DNA of 64,000 nucleotides from Phocoena phocoena (lineage: Eukaryota; Chordata; Mammalia; Artiodactyla; Phocoenidae). The translations under genes and the position numbers were made by a program. Shown in pieces: positions 23,501 to 35,600 of this stretch (position 1 is its first letter; every line of letters begins with the position of its first letter). Below the pieces are notes generated by a model, which saw nothing but the letters and a program-made list of their open reading frames with translations, did no database searches and was not told where the DNA came from. The DNA lies in assembly GCF_963924675.1 (NCBI RefSeq), contig NC_089234.1:56849682-56913681 (forward strand), given 5' to 3'.

Positions 23501-24559
23501 ACTCATGAAAAAGGCTTTTTTAATTTGTTTTATGCTATCAATAATTGTTGACATCAGAAATTTCATTCAACTAAACGTGTATGTGTAAAGCTATTTCCTG
23601 GAGGGATTTCACACCCAAATATGTGAGACAGTACTACATGAAAAATGACTAACCAAGTATCATAATCAGTAAGTCTTATGTCCTGTGCAATATTTCTAAC
23701 CATTCTAGCAGCCTTATGCTCCCTGTGGCCAAAGGAAAATGCAAAACTGACTCACAGATTTATTTCCTAAAGAAATACTACCACGAGCCTCTAAAATCTT
23801 AGTCTTCAACTCTTGGAACACATTGTAGTCTAGCAGGATTTAGTCACTGACAAAATATGCATGAACCTACCCCAGCGGTAAACTCCATTCTAGGTATATG
23901 TAATATTTAGGATGGTCCAAATGCCAAAAATTAAAAATGAAAGGAAGGGGGAGGCGTAGAGAAGGAAGAAAAAAAAAAAAAAGAAACTTAAAAACAAAAG
24001 AAAGAAGAAAAAAAGATGTTTGGGGGTTATTTCTCAAATGAGAAATCGAGTAAAACATTTTCCACCATTTTTCTTAACTCCATTCTACAGTATCAGCTAT
24101 ATTTTGTACCATTTCAAGACAGCAAAGCCCTGCATGTTCTACAAGCCCTCCTTTCCCTTTCCCCCAATCTAGGATTCCTAAGGTTCTGAAAGACAATCAC
24201 GGCCACTGAAACCCAAGCCTGACTCCCCGCGGCTCCTGGGTTTATCCCGCAACTGCACGTTCATAACCAGTTCACAGAAAAGTTAACGACACTGTGGTAA
24301 GAAACACGACGAAGACATGCAGTCTGGATGATTACAAAGGGCCAAGAGCAAAAGGGCTCTAAAAAGATTCACTCGGGAATGTGGGCCTATGATTTAGCCA
24401 GTATGAAGCAAATTCCACTGGATTTTCTAAAATCAGCCCCTCTTCCTCCCATCCTCACCTCCACCAGAGAATTCCTGTAGAGTTCAACCAACTGGGTGAC
24501 CTTGCTTTAGAGAAGACACAGTTCCTGGCAAAGGGGTGTAGTGTCCTACCCAAAGTGAC
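20581..24559. other. Single-copy DNA, low repeat content
   Basis: About 4 kb with no recognised gene. Possible weak remnants of old DNA transposons near 22370-22500 cannot be assigned. An A-rich/purine tract lies at 23940-24020. No young SINE or L1 is present. Confidence 0.45.
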
Positions 24560-25105
24560 CATCCTTAGACCATCTTCTTAAAACCAAAATGTGATCGTGC
24601 CTCCCCTCTGCTTAAAAGCCGCGTTATGATTTACCTTGCTTTGGGATAAGTGAAAATCACCACTTGCTGCTCAAAAGGCCCTCTGCCCTGACCCTGGCCT
24701 ACTTCTCCAGCCCATCCCTCCCTTCATCCTCTCCCACTGTGACCTTCTTCCTGTTCCTTCAGTGTGCTAGGCCCCATTCCACCCACAGTCTTTGCACAAG
24801 CCTGGTCTTTCTTCCTAACCTCTTCCCACCAAGATTTTTTGCCTAGTTAACCCTCTTACCTTTCAACTACCAACTCATGCACCACTACGTCAAAAAGATT
24901 TCTCTGACATCGCCTTTACACATACCTCCAAGGACCCAATATTTCTTTTGGGGGACATATCACAGTTTGTAATTATAACTTATTAGCACATTTGAGTGAT
25001 GTTCCTAAACAGTTCGCGTCTTGAGGGCAGAATTCCTCACCTCCTAAAAGTCTGGCTCGAGGCAGTTTCTCAATCAACACTTAGATGGTGAAATAAATGA
25101 ATTAA
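24560..25105 (+). repeat. L2 LINE 3' end
   Basis: Sense L2 text: cctcccctctgcttaaaagcc at about 24600, ctggcctacttctccagcccatc (24696-24716), ctttgcacaagcctgg (24791-24806), tctctgacatcgcc, cacagtttgtaattataac, and cttgagggcagaattcc (25020-25036), with a final ggtgaaataaatgaatt tail. L2 is an extinct mammalian LINE. The small open frame at 24664-24846 translates this repeat. Confidence 0.85.
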
Positions 25106-26198
25106 AAACCCTGAACAAACAGCATTCCCCAGGCTCCAAGAGCTGAGGGTAACAACAGCACACATCTTCCCAGACTAAGTCACCCTCTACACTGCCCTCC
25201 GAAGTGGCCTCCCCCCCACAAACAGAGCTCCTAAAAGTGGAAAAAGATGGTACCCACAGTGCCCCCAATGCCACCATAATTTCCCATGTGCATTTCAAGC
25301 AGAGCCCTGATGATTCCCCATCCGTGAAAGGACTTTAAGTTACAAGGTAGGCTTATGCAAAAGGAGTCATCCAAAGGCAGTTTTAAACACACAAAGGGAA
25401 CCTCTTTCCTGTACTTCAGGCTGGCCCTACAGATGGGAAACCTGCAGTTTCCAAGATGTACTCAAGTGACATCAGTCAAAGATTTGGGGCCCGCGCTGGA
25501 GGGTGCCTGGCCACGAATGATCCCAGGTAGCACCAGCTTTCTCAGCTTTCCTTTTGTTATACCTGTCTCTGTCCTTCAATTAATGATTCTTTTTTCCTTT
25601 TCCCCTAATGAATGAGTAATACAATGTTTAATCCGAATAAAGACACGACACGGGTTTGACCCCAGGAGTGCAGGGGAGCCTCCGGGATCACTGTCCTTCT
25701 GGCTCCTCCAGGGCTCGCAGGAAAGGGCTGGGAAGGCCAGAGAAAGCTGCCTGAGGGTCCTAAGGGGCTGTCATCAGGAGAGAAAACTGAGTTGTAGTGT
25801 GGCCGCCTGTCACAGGGCTCCATCGGCAGAAGGGGGTGCTGCGGTGTAACCTATTTGGGATGCAAATGGAGTGCTTCAGAGCTGCGGATTAGAGCCGCTG
25901 AGGGCAGGGCCTCAGCAGTCCTAAATGTTGGCGCCCTGCTTGTCACTGCTCACTGCGGGTCGTTAATAGAGCTCAGGGTGGTGTTACTAAATGTGAGCAT
26001 TAAAAAACAAAACAAAAAACCCCCCTGATAACCAAAAGAAACAAAACAATGAAAATAAGATGTGGCAATCCCTCTCCGAGGGAATTCTACTCACCCAGAC
26101 CAATGGAGAACTGTTTATTCAAGATCACTGGAGTTCAACAGTTTTATTAGGTTTAAAGTGGCAGCTATCTACCACAGACTTACTACCCAGTAAGTGAG
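25106..26198. other. Single-copy DNA including a CpG-retaining block
   Basis: No gene is supported. The sub-block at 25840-26010 has an octamer word ATGCAAAT (about 25861-25868), several retained CpGs and no repeat, and may be conserved. Confidence 0.4.
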
Positions 26199-26307
26199 AG
26201 AGAGAGGGACAGGCGGAGAGACAGGGAGAGAAAGGGAAAGCAAGGAAGGAAGGAAAGAAGGAAGGAAGGGAGGGAGGGAGGGAGGGAGGAAGGGAAGAAG
26301 GAGAGAG
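26199..26307. repeat. Purine microsatellite (GAGA / GGAA / GGGA)
   Basis: An almost pure purine tract: agagagaga at the left, then imperfect (ggaa)n at 26243-26270 and (ggga)n at about 26268-26290. Such tracts can adopt triplex (H-DNA) structure. The minus-strand frame covering it (26169-26435) encodes only Leu/Pro/Ser repeats and is not a gene. Confidence 0.95.
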
Positions 26308-28039
26308 TTAAAGCCCTCTGTATGTGCCTGTGAACAGCAAGAAAGAAAGACTACTACAGACTGAAAGGTTTTATAGAAAGCACTAGAAGGTGAGCACTGG
26401 AGGGCTATCTCCCCTCCTCTTGCTTGAACGTCCACAGAAGTGGAAGGAAAGAATCAGAACAAAACCTCCAGCTTCACAGCACCAAGACAGCTGGTCCTTC
26501 TGCTTTATTTTCTGACCAAATCGGGTGCTCATTCTGCCTGGTGAGTTTTCCCCTTTCCCTTGACTCCAGCCAATTCCTGTTTCTTCAACTGGAGCTCCCC
26601 AAGACTCATCAAAAACACGATTTAATTACATCTCCAAAAAAAAAAAGAAAAAAAAAAAAAAACAAGGGAGGAGTGTAAACATGACTCCTTTTTATCTCCT
26701 GATACATCTGGACAAGCAGACAATGTGCTAAAACAAAATAAATCTGCCCTGACAGTCACATCAAAGAGTTCAGCGAGGGGGGCTTGCAGCTACTTAAAGC
26801 ACAGGAATGCTGTTGCCAAGCACCGGCCCACAACTTATCCGTCCCTGGAAGAAATGCCTTTTTCTTTCTTTCGGGGGAGATGAGGGGTTGTAGAGTGGGA
26901 ACCAGACTGCAAAAAGGAGATTGGGGATTTTCAGGGATTCTGAAGCTTAAAATAAATTGTGTGAAGAAAGGGGTTTTGTCGTGTTGTGTTTTCTTTTTGA
27001 CACACCGTTTATATTTTTATAAAGGTAGTCTGTGGAAACCTTCTAGAAAGCATTATTAGGATTCACAGAAATAGGCGATTGCACAAACACTCCTATACAA
27101 ATTTGGGCCACATCTCATTGTTGTGGATTTCTCTGTTATAAAAAGAGTCGAACGCTAGCTCAGGCGTCTGAGGAAATATCTCACATTCGCCAAAGTCAAG
27201 AGTGAAAAATCCTTAAGTCGCCATAATAATAAATCATCCAACATCACAAACCACAACCATTTTTTCTAAAAGGCAGGAAATGGAGCATCTACCCCAGCAA
27301 ACAAAACACGAAAGAAAACAGAACCCCCCCCCCAAAAAAAAAGAAACCAAGTGTGAACTGCCATGTGCGATGAAATAAATCTAGCCTGATGACCCAAAAT
27401 ACACGTCCAGTCTACCCAACTCGGGTTTTCATAGTAAAACACAGAATGGAACTGACCCTGAAATCTGGCCAACACCTCCAGCCTTTTCTCCCCACCACCC
27501 CCCGGGAAGGGACCAAAACAGATGCTGTGAAATTCTGTCTGATCTTCATCCCATATGCTGGTTCTCAAGAGGGAATACCAGGGAGATTTTCCTCTTCCCA
27601 TGAACACATCCTCAGGTGATAAACTTTGCCCCATTTCTTCCCTCTAGCAAACCTACTAAATTTAGTTATGCTGGGAAATATGAACTGAACATGAAATGGC
27701 ATTGCAGAGAAGTATGTTCCATGAGGACCTGAGGGTGCTCTGGAAAAAAAAAAAAAAAGAGCCAGTTCAAAATAACCTACCAGTTTTCAGTATGCACCAG
27801 ACACCACCAGAGAGATTTCGCCCTTGCAACAGAGGGGCTCAAAATATGCAGAGACATTATTCTGGCCTAGGGAAGCCAGGGGCATTTTATGTCAACAACT
27901 TGCTATTTTCTTTTCTTGGATCAAAGGAAACAAATTCTGAAACTACTATGACCCCCACACAGGATAACTATCAACACCGTGAACAATTACCAAGTCTGTG
28001 ATATTGCACAAATAAATAACACTTACCATTATCTCTAGT
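26308..28039. other. Single-copy DNA with homopolymer runs
   Basis: An A-rich run lies at about 26635-26662, C9 at 27327-27335 and A13-14 at about 27745-27759. The block at 27060-27260 retains CpGs (gtcgaacgctagctcaggcgtctg) in AT-rich sequence and may be conserved. Open frames (27266-27634, 27389-27619, 27696-28001) have no family resemblance. Confidence 0.4.
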
Positions 28040-28780
28040 GCAATCATATTTATTAAACAGTGATGGAGGGCAGCAGTAACCATTTTTATTGTCCCATATA
28101 GCTCCTATTTTCTAATTAAACAAAAGGTTATTTCTACTGTTAACATAGCCATTTGTCTAAGTTGGGACTTACATAATACTTTTTGCCAAGCATGACAGAA
28201 TATAAGAAATTATGTTCTGCGGTGGTTGTGTTTGGGTTTTTTGTTTTTGGTTTTGGGATTTTTTTGCTTTTAATTTTGCATGCTGAATTGCTACTTAGGG
28301 AGCTCTGTCGGTTCATAATCAAAGCAAGAAGCCATTGTGGTGGAGAATTCATAAATAAACTTTGGCAATATTTCCTAAAACATGATGAAGCAAGCGCTTG
28401 GTCCTACCCTTTAGATTCAATCCAAGGGCAATGGTCTGTATTATTAAAGATATAGGTCAAGCCAGCTTGCGCTTCTGTATCCTGTGGGATGTTTTAGAAG
28501 CTGCTGTCACATTACCAAGATCTGTTCTGTGGCTCCTAATTATTCCTCTTGGCAGTTTAGGATTTCAAGTGATTCCTCTCACATGTATGTAAAAATTTAT
28601 AAGCTGTTTCCTGTAACCAGCAAGAGTTATTTCCTTGTTGTTTGTAACTGCAGAAGATACCGATTAGAAAAAATGCACTCATTTCACTGACAAGGATAAT
28701 AACTTAATAAAGTTTGCATTATGTCTTCTGCAAACCTCGATAATACTTGATATCGACACTTAAAGCTGTAATTAAAAAAA
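28040..28780. promoter_or_regulatory. Candidate conserved non-coding block
   Basis: A repeat-free AT-rich interval containing homeodomain-type TAATTA/TAATTAAA words (cctaattattcc, gtaattaaaa, tctaattaaac), with a G/T-rich tract at 28200-28260. No coding frame is convincing. The claim rests on composition only. Confidence 0.25.
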
Positions 28781-28919
28781 AATTCAATATAACTCTAAGC
28801 ACAGGGCCATCTTTCTCCTGAACATGTTAACAAGAAAAAAAGTATGGATTTCCATCTCATCTTCAAATTTTACAATAAATTGGTCCAGAACATGTATTAA
28901 GTTGCCACTATGTTCAAAG

Positions 28920-29100
28920 AAAGGAAGGAAAGATGCCATTGTTTCCTGAGCATCTAGTATGTACTAGGCACACTCACACAGGCCATTTTATTTAATTCCC
29001 AGAACAACTCTATGGAGGAGATGGATACATCCACAGCGGTCTCACTGAGAAAACAAGAGTCCCTGGGGTTCCACTCTGATTCTGTATTCCCAAGACAGCC
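28920..29100 (-). repeat. MIR SINE fragment
   Basis: Antisense MIR-like text: gagcatctagtatgtactaggcac, then ggccattttatttaattcccagaacaactctatggaggag at about 28980-29020. Its downstream half is degenerate. A further MIR-like phrase (acagatgagaaaaagaag...cttgcccagggtaaaacac) lies at 29378-29442. Confidence 0.7.
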
Positions 29101-29697
29101 TGACTCAAGCACCAGTTCTTTGCACCATCCTGAGAGGAGCAAACCATGCTGTGACTTGAAGCAGCTTACAGTCAAGTGGGAGTGAATACGATAAGTCAAC
29201 AACTGCAGTAACAGGAGGGATTGCAGCAAGTGCTCCGAGAAGGAGTCCAAACAAAATAGCGGAGTGGCTGAACGATGGAAGAGATTTCATCTGGACAAGG
29301 AGGAAGCCAGAGTACCTGGTACAGCATTTGATTTCCACAAGTGAAGTAAGCTGGAAAGATATTAACATCCCTATTAGACAGATGAGAAAAAGAAGCCAAG
29401 TGCCTTTCCCAAGAATTGATGACTTGCCCAGGGTAAAACACAGCCTTCCTGCCTGCTTTCCTGCCAAGATCCATGATAATAATATCCTAACGTTCTAAAA
29501 TGCCTCCCCACTTACGCGCTGCACTCTCTCTATTCTTCTGTCATGATAGCCTGAGTTTAAATTTTGTGCCATCAGCCTGAGTGCCTGCATAAGTAGCTGT
29601 ATGACTTTTCTAGATTTCAAAACAAAACAAGTCTCTCCCCTTATGCGTGGCACCCCATATGTGATGATCATGGATCTCATAGTCTAATTTGTTTAAT

Positions 29698-29771
29698 TTT
29701 TTTTTTTTGAAGAATAGTTGATTTACAATGTTGTGTTAGTTTCTGCTGTACAGCAAACTGATTCAAGTATA

Positions 29772-29815
<44 letters not shown>

Positions 29816-29930
29816 CTTTTTCATATTCTTTTCCACTATGGTTTATGACAGGTTATTGAATATAGTTCCCTGTGCTATATAGTAGGACCTTGCTGTTTAT
29901 CCATCACAGTCTATTTGTAATTATAAAAAT
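29698..29930 (-). mobile_element. L1 3' end (cetartiodactyl type, older)
   Basis: Starts with a T-run, then 'agttgatttacaatgttgtgttagtttctgctgtacagcaaa', the antisense of an L1 3'UTR. It continues with catattcttttccactatggttta...ttgaatatagttccctgtgctatatagtagga. Truncated at the 5' end. It contains the GT microsatellite at 29776-29814. It is the only LINE-1 insertion of moderate age between 18 and 42 kb. Confidence 0.9.
29776..29814. repeat. (TG)n microsatellite
   Basis: 39 bases of uninterrupted TG/GT, grown inside the L1 3'UTR where related copies have a short TA/TG tract. Likely polymorphic in length. Confidence 0.98.
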
Positions 29931-31394
29931 TCACAACTCTTAAAATACCGCCAAACAAAAAATGTTCATAGGCATATCATTAGTCATATATCAGTTTTTA
30001 ATGAAAACACACATTTATTTATTCTCAATTCTGCCACTAAATACCACCTCTGTACTAGGAAGAGATAATAATAGACCTTTCACACCAAATATGCTATAAC
30101 TCCTCCTCCTGGTTTTTAAATAGATTTAGAGTTTCTCTCATTTCTTTGCAGGTTGAGTTGGGGGTGGGAGGAGATGAGAAGTATTATTTTCTTTATGTAG
30201 ATGTAAACGGGAAGCTGAGTAAACTGACCCACTTTATCTGACTCGTAATCCTATAAAGCCTGATGACTCGTAATCCTATAAAGCTTGAGTTCCAGGTCTC
30301 TGTTTCTTTATACTATGGAGATGGACATCCTTCTAAAGGTCGAGACCATTCATCCCCACAACCAGCCAAAGGGCCACTCTTATAGTATTTTAGAATAGGA
30401 CACCAGATTCAAGAGCCATGATTCAAGGAATTCCTCCAATTCTGTATTTAGTGAATTTTGGCCCCCAGACAATGGTCCTGAGGGGAATCAGAAAGTTATT
30501 CTTTAGGAACAGCTGTCTTTGCAGGGAAGGTTTCCACCGAAGGAAGGGATGGTTCAGAGACATTGTAAATAACCACTGTACAAGTAGACCAAGTTAGAAA
30601 AAGGAAAGGAGCACAGATCCTATAAATGTCCTCTTCCCAATGTTTAGCGGCGATATGGCAGGCTTCTAGGCCTGGGTTAACCCCTTTGAAAGACAAACAG
30701 AAGCTATTTAAAGGCTGCAATTACTTGATTACTTGGAAGATAACAGATGGAGTACCCAGATGAACTAAAATGGCACAGCCTCACATCTACAGGAATGAAT
30801 ACATTATTAAATCTACTCTCCAGGGCCTCTTGAGGTCCAAGTCATTTTTTAAGGTTGTATCAACCATGCGAACTGCAGGACTCCTGAGAGACTGGAATAT
30901 CTCAGAACATATGGACACACATAATGTATATAACACATATGGCGCACATGCTCATAAAAGGCTCTTCCCTCTCCCTTCCTTCAACAGCAGACATTCTGGT
31001 ATGTATGTAGGAGGAACATTTATCTGGTACATTCTAAGTCCCATTGCCTATTCTATGGCAATTTGGCTTTGGCTTTTCTCTGACTGATTAGAAAACAAAA
31101 GGAGGGTTGCCTAGGAACAATACACTCCCAAAATTTCTGGAGCTATAAGGAAAATCAAGAACATTATGGAGATAGGGTCTCTTCCCAGAAGATTTCTGAT
31201 ATAGTTGGATAACTTGAGGCCAGAAGCAATTAGATAGCAATACAAGAAGGAGATGAGAAGGGAAGACTCATTGGACCCTCCACCATGGAGTCACAGAACA
31301 ATTTTTGACGGCTTTTAAGAAATTGAGTAGAAATGTGTTTTTCATAGAGGAAAGCATTCTAGAAAGTAAGGCATTATAGCACGGCTCAAGCTGC
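29931..31394. other. Single-copy DNA with a 25-bp-period duplication
   Basis: No gene is seen. A 21-bp word (tgactcgtaatcctataaag plus c) occurs at 30239-30259 and again at 30264-30284. The open frames at 30496-30720 and 30770-31087 show no family signature. Confidence 0.45.
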
Positions 31395-31665
31395 TCCCTC
31401 TAGCAGATGTCTCCTTGACGAAATTCTACACATCCTTCAAGGTCCAACTCAAGCATCACCTCCTCTTTGGCTTCCCCGGACCTCTAAGGGCTGCCTGGCG
31501 CTTGCTTGGCAGATGCCTGTGTCAAAGCGCTTGGCGGTGAATTGAGTTCTTGGCACTGTGAGTCTCCTAAGCCAGAGTCCATTTCTTCTCCCATTTTTGT
31601 AACTTAGGCCCCAGGACCCAGCCTGACACACAGAGGGCACTTCGCGTAGGTCGAGTTAATGAGGA
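31395..31665 (+). repeat. L2 LINE 3' fragment
   Basis: Sense L2 phrase 'gacgaaattctacacatccttcaaggtccaactcaagcatcacctcctc' near 31418-31465, followed by cttccccggacctct and the ggccccaggacccagcctgacacacagagggcact end near 31607-31642 (usual L2: ccagcgcctagcacagtgcctggcac). Confidence 0.8.
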
Positions 31666-31739
31666 CAAGGGGAGAGGATGGCAACCGTTTCAGATGGTCT
31701 CTGTCTTCCTGTCTTCCGCTCCCATGCTGCTTGCAAGCA

Positions 31740-32290
31740 GTTGACAATCTCCCACCACCACGTTAGGCTACAGCGACGTGGGATTCCTCCAACACGCAGC
31801 TAGTACCGCTAGTACCAGCTCCTTCCCCACGTGGCTAACTGGTTGGGGGTTGGGGGTGGAGTTGGGGGGATGTTAGCAGGATGTTTTCCTCCGCAGGCAC
31901 AGCGCTGAGGCGCACTTTTAATGATTTACCAGTTCTACTTGACTGAGCCTGCACCCTGTAAGTGGATCATATGATCAGCGATCACAAGTTAAACTGCTTT
32001 TGTTGCTCGCAAGGCATGCATGGTGGGCTGGCTGCAGGCACCAGCCGCTCGCACGCAGCTGTGTGTAAGACAAGGCGAGGTTACGTACGACAGGCAGTTA
32101 ATGGCTCATACCAGCAAGCCCTCGCCTTCCATCGGCACATGCGGCTGAATTTTAAAAAGGTAAGTGACCTTGCAGCTGGGAGCTTTAACTATGTGCTTTT
32201 ACCTATTTGTACCTGGATAAGTAAACATCTGCAGCACGCCAAAAGGCCCTGAAAGCTCTATTGTAGCCATAGGCTAATCCCTTTCTCTCT
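31740..32290 (+). promoter_or_regulatory. CpG-retaining block with strong splice-site pair; candidate exon or enhancer
   Basis: About twenty CpGs lie between 31770 and 32143, far above the surrounding density, and no repeat is present. On the + strand a good acceptor (gttttcctccgcag, AG at 31895-31896) and a perfect donor (AAG/GTAAGT, GTAAGT at 32160-32165) define a 263-base candidate exon, 31897-32159. A frame from ATG 31971 is open to 32252. I recognise no protein. It could be an exon of an unannotated transcript or a conserved enhancer. Confidence 0.3.
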
Positions 32291-33034
32291 GGATGAAAGA
32301 CTCCAAAACAAACTGGGGGAGAAAAAAAAAAATCATTTTCTGCCTCAAGTAGCACAAAGGTAAAGGGGGGCAATGGTGATAATGACTTCCATTTGTTATA
32401 ACTTTCAGAAGTCACCAGGGCTCCAGTCCTAACCAGCTGCCTATAGTCCTACCTTCCACTTTCCAGGAAGAATGACAGAAACAAGAGGCCCCCAGACAGA
32501 CAGAATGGTTCCAGCCACAGCCAAAGAGAACTGCCTCCTACTTGCCAGTGAATCTGACACAAGGAAGCTGGAATGAACATCTCCACACTTGTTCTGCTAT
32601 CCAAAAGGGTTGCTCCTCCCAACTGCTGTCACTCAGGGCCAGTAAAGCAGGCCCACCTTAGTTCTCTCCTGGTTTCATTCCAAATCTACAGAGGAATATT
32701 CATGTCGTGGAGTCTGGGTCTTCTATCACAGATCACCCGCATCCTGCTTCGAGGTCTCCAATAACCAACACTGAACTCTTGTCTCGTAAAAGGCCCTTCA
32801 AATACCTCCAAGTGCAACTGGGCCACCTGAGCTACATCTGAAATACTGGCTGACCATCCGAATGCTTTCCAAAGAGTGGAGTATTGGTGATTTACAATCT
32901 GAGTGGGAACCTTGGTAATGCTGTTATTTTAAGAACTCGTCAATCAGTTGGGATGAAGATAACATTTATTGCAACATAAACTGAGATTGCCATGAGAACA
33001 AGCAGAAGGTATCTGTGGAACATTTAAGACATTT

Positions 33035-33245
33035 CACAGGCAATGAATCAATGGAGGGCAGTTCAGTGGAGTGATAAGAACACTGGGCTAAGAGCTCCCC
33101 GCTCTGCGGTGGTTCTGCCCGTCACCAACTGCATGACTCTTAACACATCTCTCCACACCTTTGCACCCGAGACTGCACTCCCTCGGTTGACAACTCTATT
33201 GAGTTCCTACTTCATGCCAGGAAACCATACTAGGCACTGAAATAA
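33035..33245 (+). repeat. MIR / L2-like old repeat fragments
   Basis: 'Cagttcagtggagtgataagaacactgggct' near 33059-33089, followed by gcatgactcttaacacatctct, is sense MIR. 'Ttgagttcctacttcatgccagg' near 33198-33221 is the old-repeat phrase common to L2/MIR 3' regions. Confidence 0.65.
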
Positions 33246-34739
33246 GCAGGACGGGTTAGAGGATCTCTAGGTATCGTTCATGTATGCATACGCAAATAAA
33301 TTCACAAGTAAGAAAAACTGCTAGTCACCATCTGTTGAACCAAAATATTCCTTAAATGACAAGAAATGTTTTCTTCCCCATGATTCAGTTAATATGGGCT
33401 GGCCTAATGAGGTTGGTTTATATCCATGAGAGGAAACAGCACTCCTCGGTCCAATATACAGTTTTAATAAACTTTATTACATTTCCATTGACCCATATGC
33501 AAAAATAATTCGTTTACAATTTGAACTCAGCCTCCTAAATGGTGCCTAACTCAATAAAGGAAGAAGCTGAGAAACAGCAGCTGTATGGCTATTAACACAT
33601 TACGCCATTAAAAACATTAAACAGTTGGGTTTGGTGAAGGAGTCAAAGTTAACCCCTTGAATATCTCTAAACTGGAGATTAATCTTGGAACACACTTTGC
33701 AGCAAAGGGAAACCAGTGACTTGGGGAAAAAATTCTCTACCATCTGAATGAACCTGCAGGAGTGGAACTCTAGCCTATGGCTTTGCTGTACAACCTTCTA
33801 GGAACCTCCTCCAAATGTGTAGTCTGAGCCCCACGCAGGAAGGACAAGGGGCGGGTAGGGTTAAAAGGATGTCATCATAATAAGTAAACTAGTAGCTTTT
33901 TGACACATTAATAGGATTCATACAGCACTGTATACTTCTGGTACTTAAATAAATTGGTTAGTTTTGACCTTGTACTAATGAAACCAGAGTCAAGGTACAA
34001 TCCTTTCTAGCCGGTGGGCTCTCTTTTGTGATCATATCTGCAGTCCAATCAGTAAGTCAATAACAAGTATTAACAGAGTACTAAGTAAGGCTAGGCCCCT
34101 GATCTCAAATTATATACCACGGAGAGGGGGAGAAAAAATTAAGAGACGTGAAAATCTGAGAACGATTAAGCACTATACTGGGTAATTCCTAAGATATATA
34201 GGGGCCTGAAGAAAAGACACGAGTGAAGGTTAACAAAGAGAGGAGTTTAGGAAGAAAATGGGATTGAGCTGTACTTTGGAAGAAGGGTAAGGTTTAAGTA
34301 AGTGCAAGGAGAAGACTAAGAGTCAAGAGTGAATCTGAAGGTGGGGACTGAGGGGCACAGATGGCTTAAGCAAAGGGAGGGGGTGAGAGACAATAAGGAT
34401 GCTATTATTTCTGTTAGCATTTTTGGCTATAAGCCCTTTAAGGGGTACAAGGGAGGAGAGGTGGAATTGACCCGTGCATATCCGTCCCACCACTGTAGAA
34501 GGAAAGCAGAGGGCATGCCCACAGAGGGGGCAGTGTCCAAGAAGACACTGAAAGATTGCTCAAACTTTAGAAAATCAAACTCTGCTTGGTATCCAAGTTG
34601 GTGACCATGCGATTTCTTAACTTCTGAGTGACCAACTGAATATAAACAAGGGAGTGTCTGAAAATTCTTGAGCAAACCTTGAAATTCTCAGCACAACAGT
34701 GAATCGGAGTCAGAAAGGATCCTTGCTGTGCGGCTGGCC
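33246..34739. other. Single-copy DNA
   Basis: No gene is supported. Part of 34190-34360 weakly resembles old L2/MIR-type text (ttgagctgtactttggaagaagggtaag). Frames at 34329-34675 on both strands overlap and are incidental. Confidence 0.4.
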
Positions 34740-35600
34740 TGTCCATTTTCCCACAAGGTTATAGGTGTCTCTTCGACACCCCCTCGCTAAAATGGACCTC
34801 CTGCTCTGGTCTCAGCCCTTCCACTACACTCAGCATGCACTTCTGTGCAAGGCAGCCCTTCATTCTGTTTACTAAGATCCCTTATTAAAAGTTCCTTTTT
34901 ACATTGTACCAGAACTTCCTTCCCTGTACCATTAACCCGAAGGTCCGAGCTTTGTCCTTAGAGCAACACTCATCCACGTGATACTGCTTCAACTATCGGA
35001 AAGAAGATTCTATGTGTCACCCTAATCTCGTCTATTCTAGGCCAAGTATTTACATAACACTCAACAGCCTGGTCCATCTCGTGGTCCCTCTCCATTAGTT
35101 GTCCTGTTGTTCTTAAAACATGAAACCCTGAACGGAATGTAGCCCTCTAGATGGTGTGTGAACTGTGCAGAACTCAAGAAGACATTCACTTTGGAAAATT
35201 AGGATCCAAAGCCTCCATTACACCCAAATTGGCAATACCTTTCCAAGCTATATCCCATGGTGTGGTACACATCAAATCTTAGTCAAGTAAAATATCCCAA
35301 TGCTTTTGATGTGAAACACTACCAAGCTAGACCTTTCAAGCACATACTCCTATAATTGATTTTTTAAAACAGAAAGCTGGACTTCGAACTTACAGTTCTA
35401 TATTAAATTTTGTCTCGTAGGTGTCAGGCAATGTTTTAGCTTGCTGAGACCACTTAGAACTATGATCTAAAACCTCTGGTATGTCCTGACCTCCCTAACT
35501 TTGTATTTTGAAAGTTAACAAGCAAGGCCTCTTTCTAGCTCCTCACAAGTTATTGATAAGAATGTTCACCAGGTCAGGGACAGGGACAAATTAAAGTCTG
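34740..35600 (-). repeat. CR1/L3-type LINE relic
   Basis: The + strand follows the antisense of CR1/L3: tctattctaggccaagt (35032-35048), ttgattttttaaaacagaaagc...acagttctatattaaattttgtctcgtagg (about 35356-35423), ttagcttgctgagacca, and caagttattgataagaatgttcaccagg (35546-35573). The reverse complement of the last block encodes the decayed counterpart of the reverse transcriptase motif LFNIFINDL. CR1/L3 elements died out early in mammals, so this is one of the oldest features in the window. The 3' boundary (lower coordinate) is uncertain. Confidence 0.7.

Noticed and set aside
24664..24846. 60-aa frame
   Set aside because: Translation of the L2 3' end.
26169..26435. 88-aa frame with SLPPFLPSFLP repeats
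   Set aside because: It encodes the complement of the purine microsatellite; not a gene.
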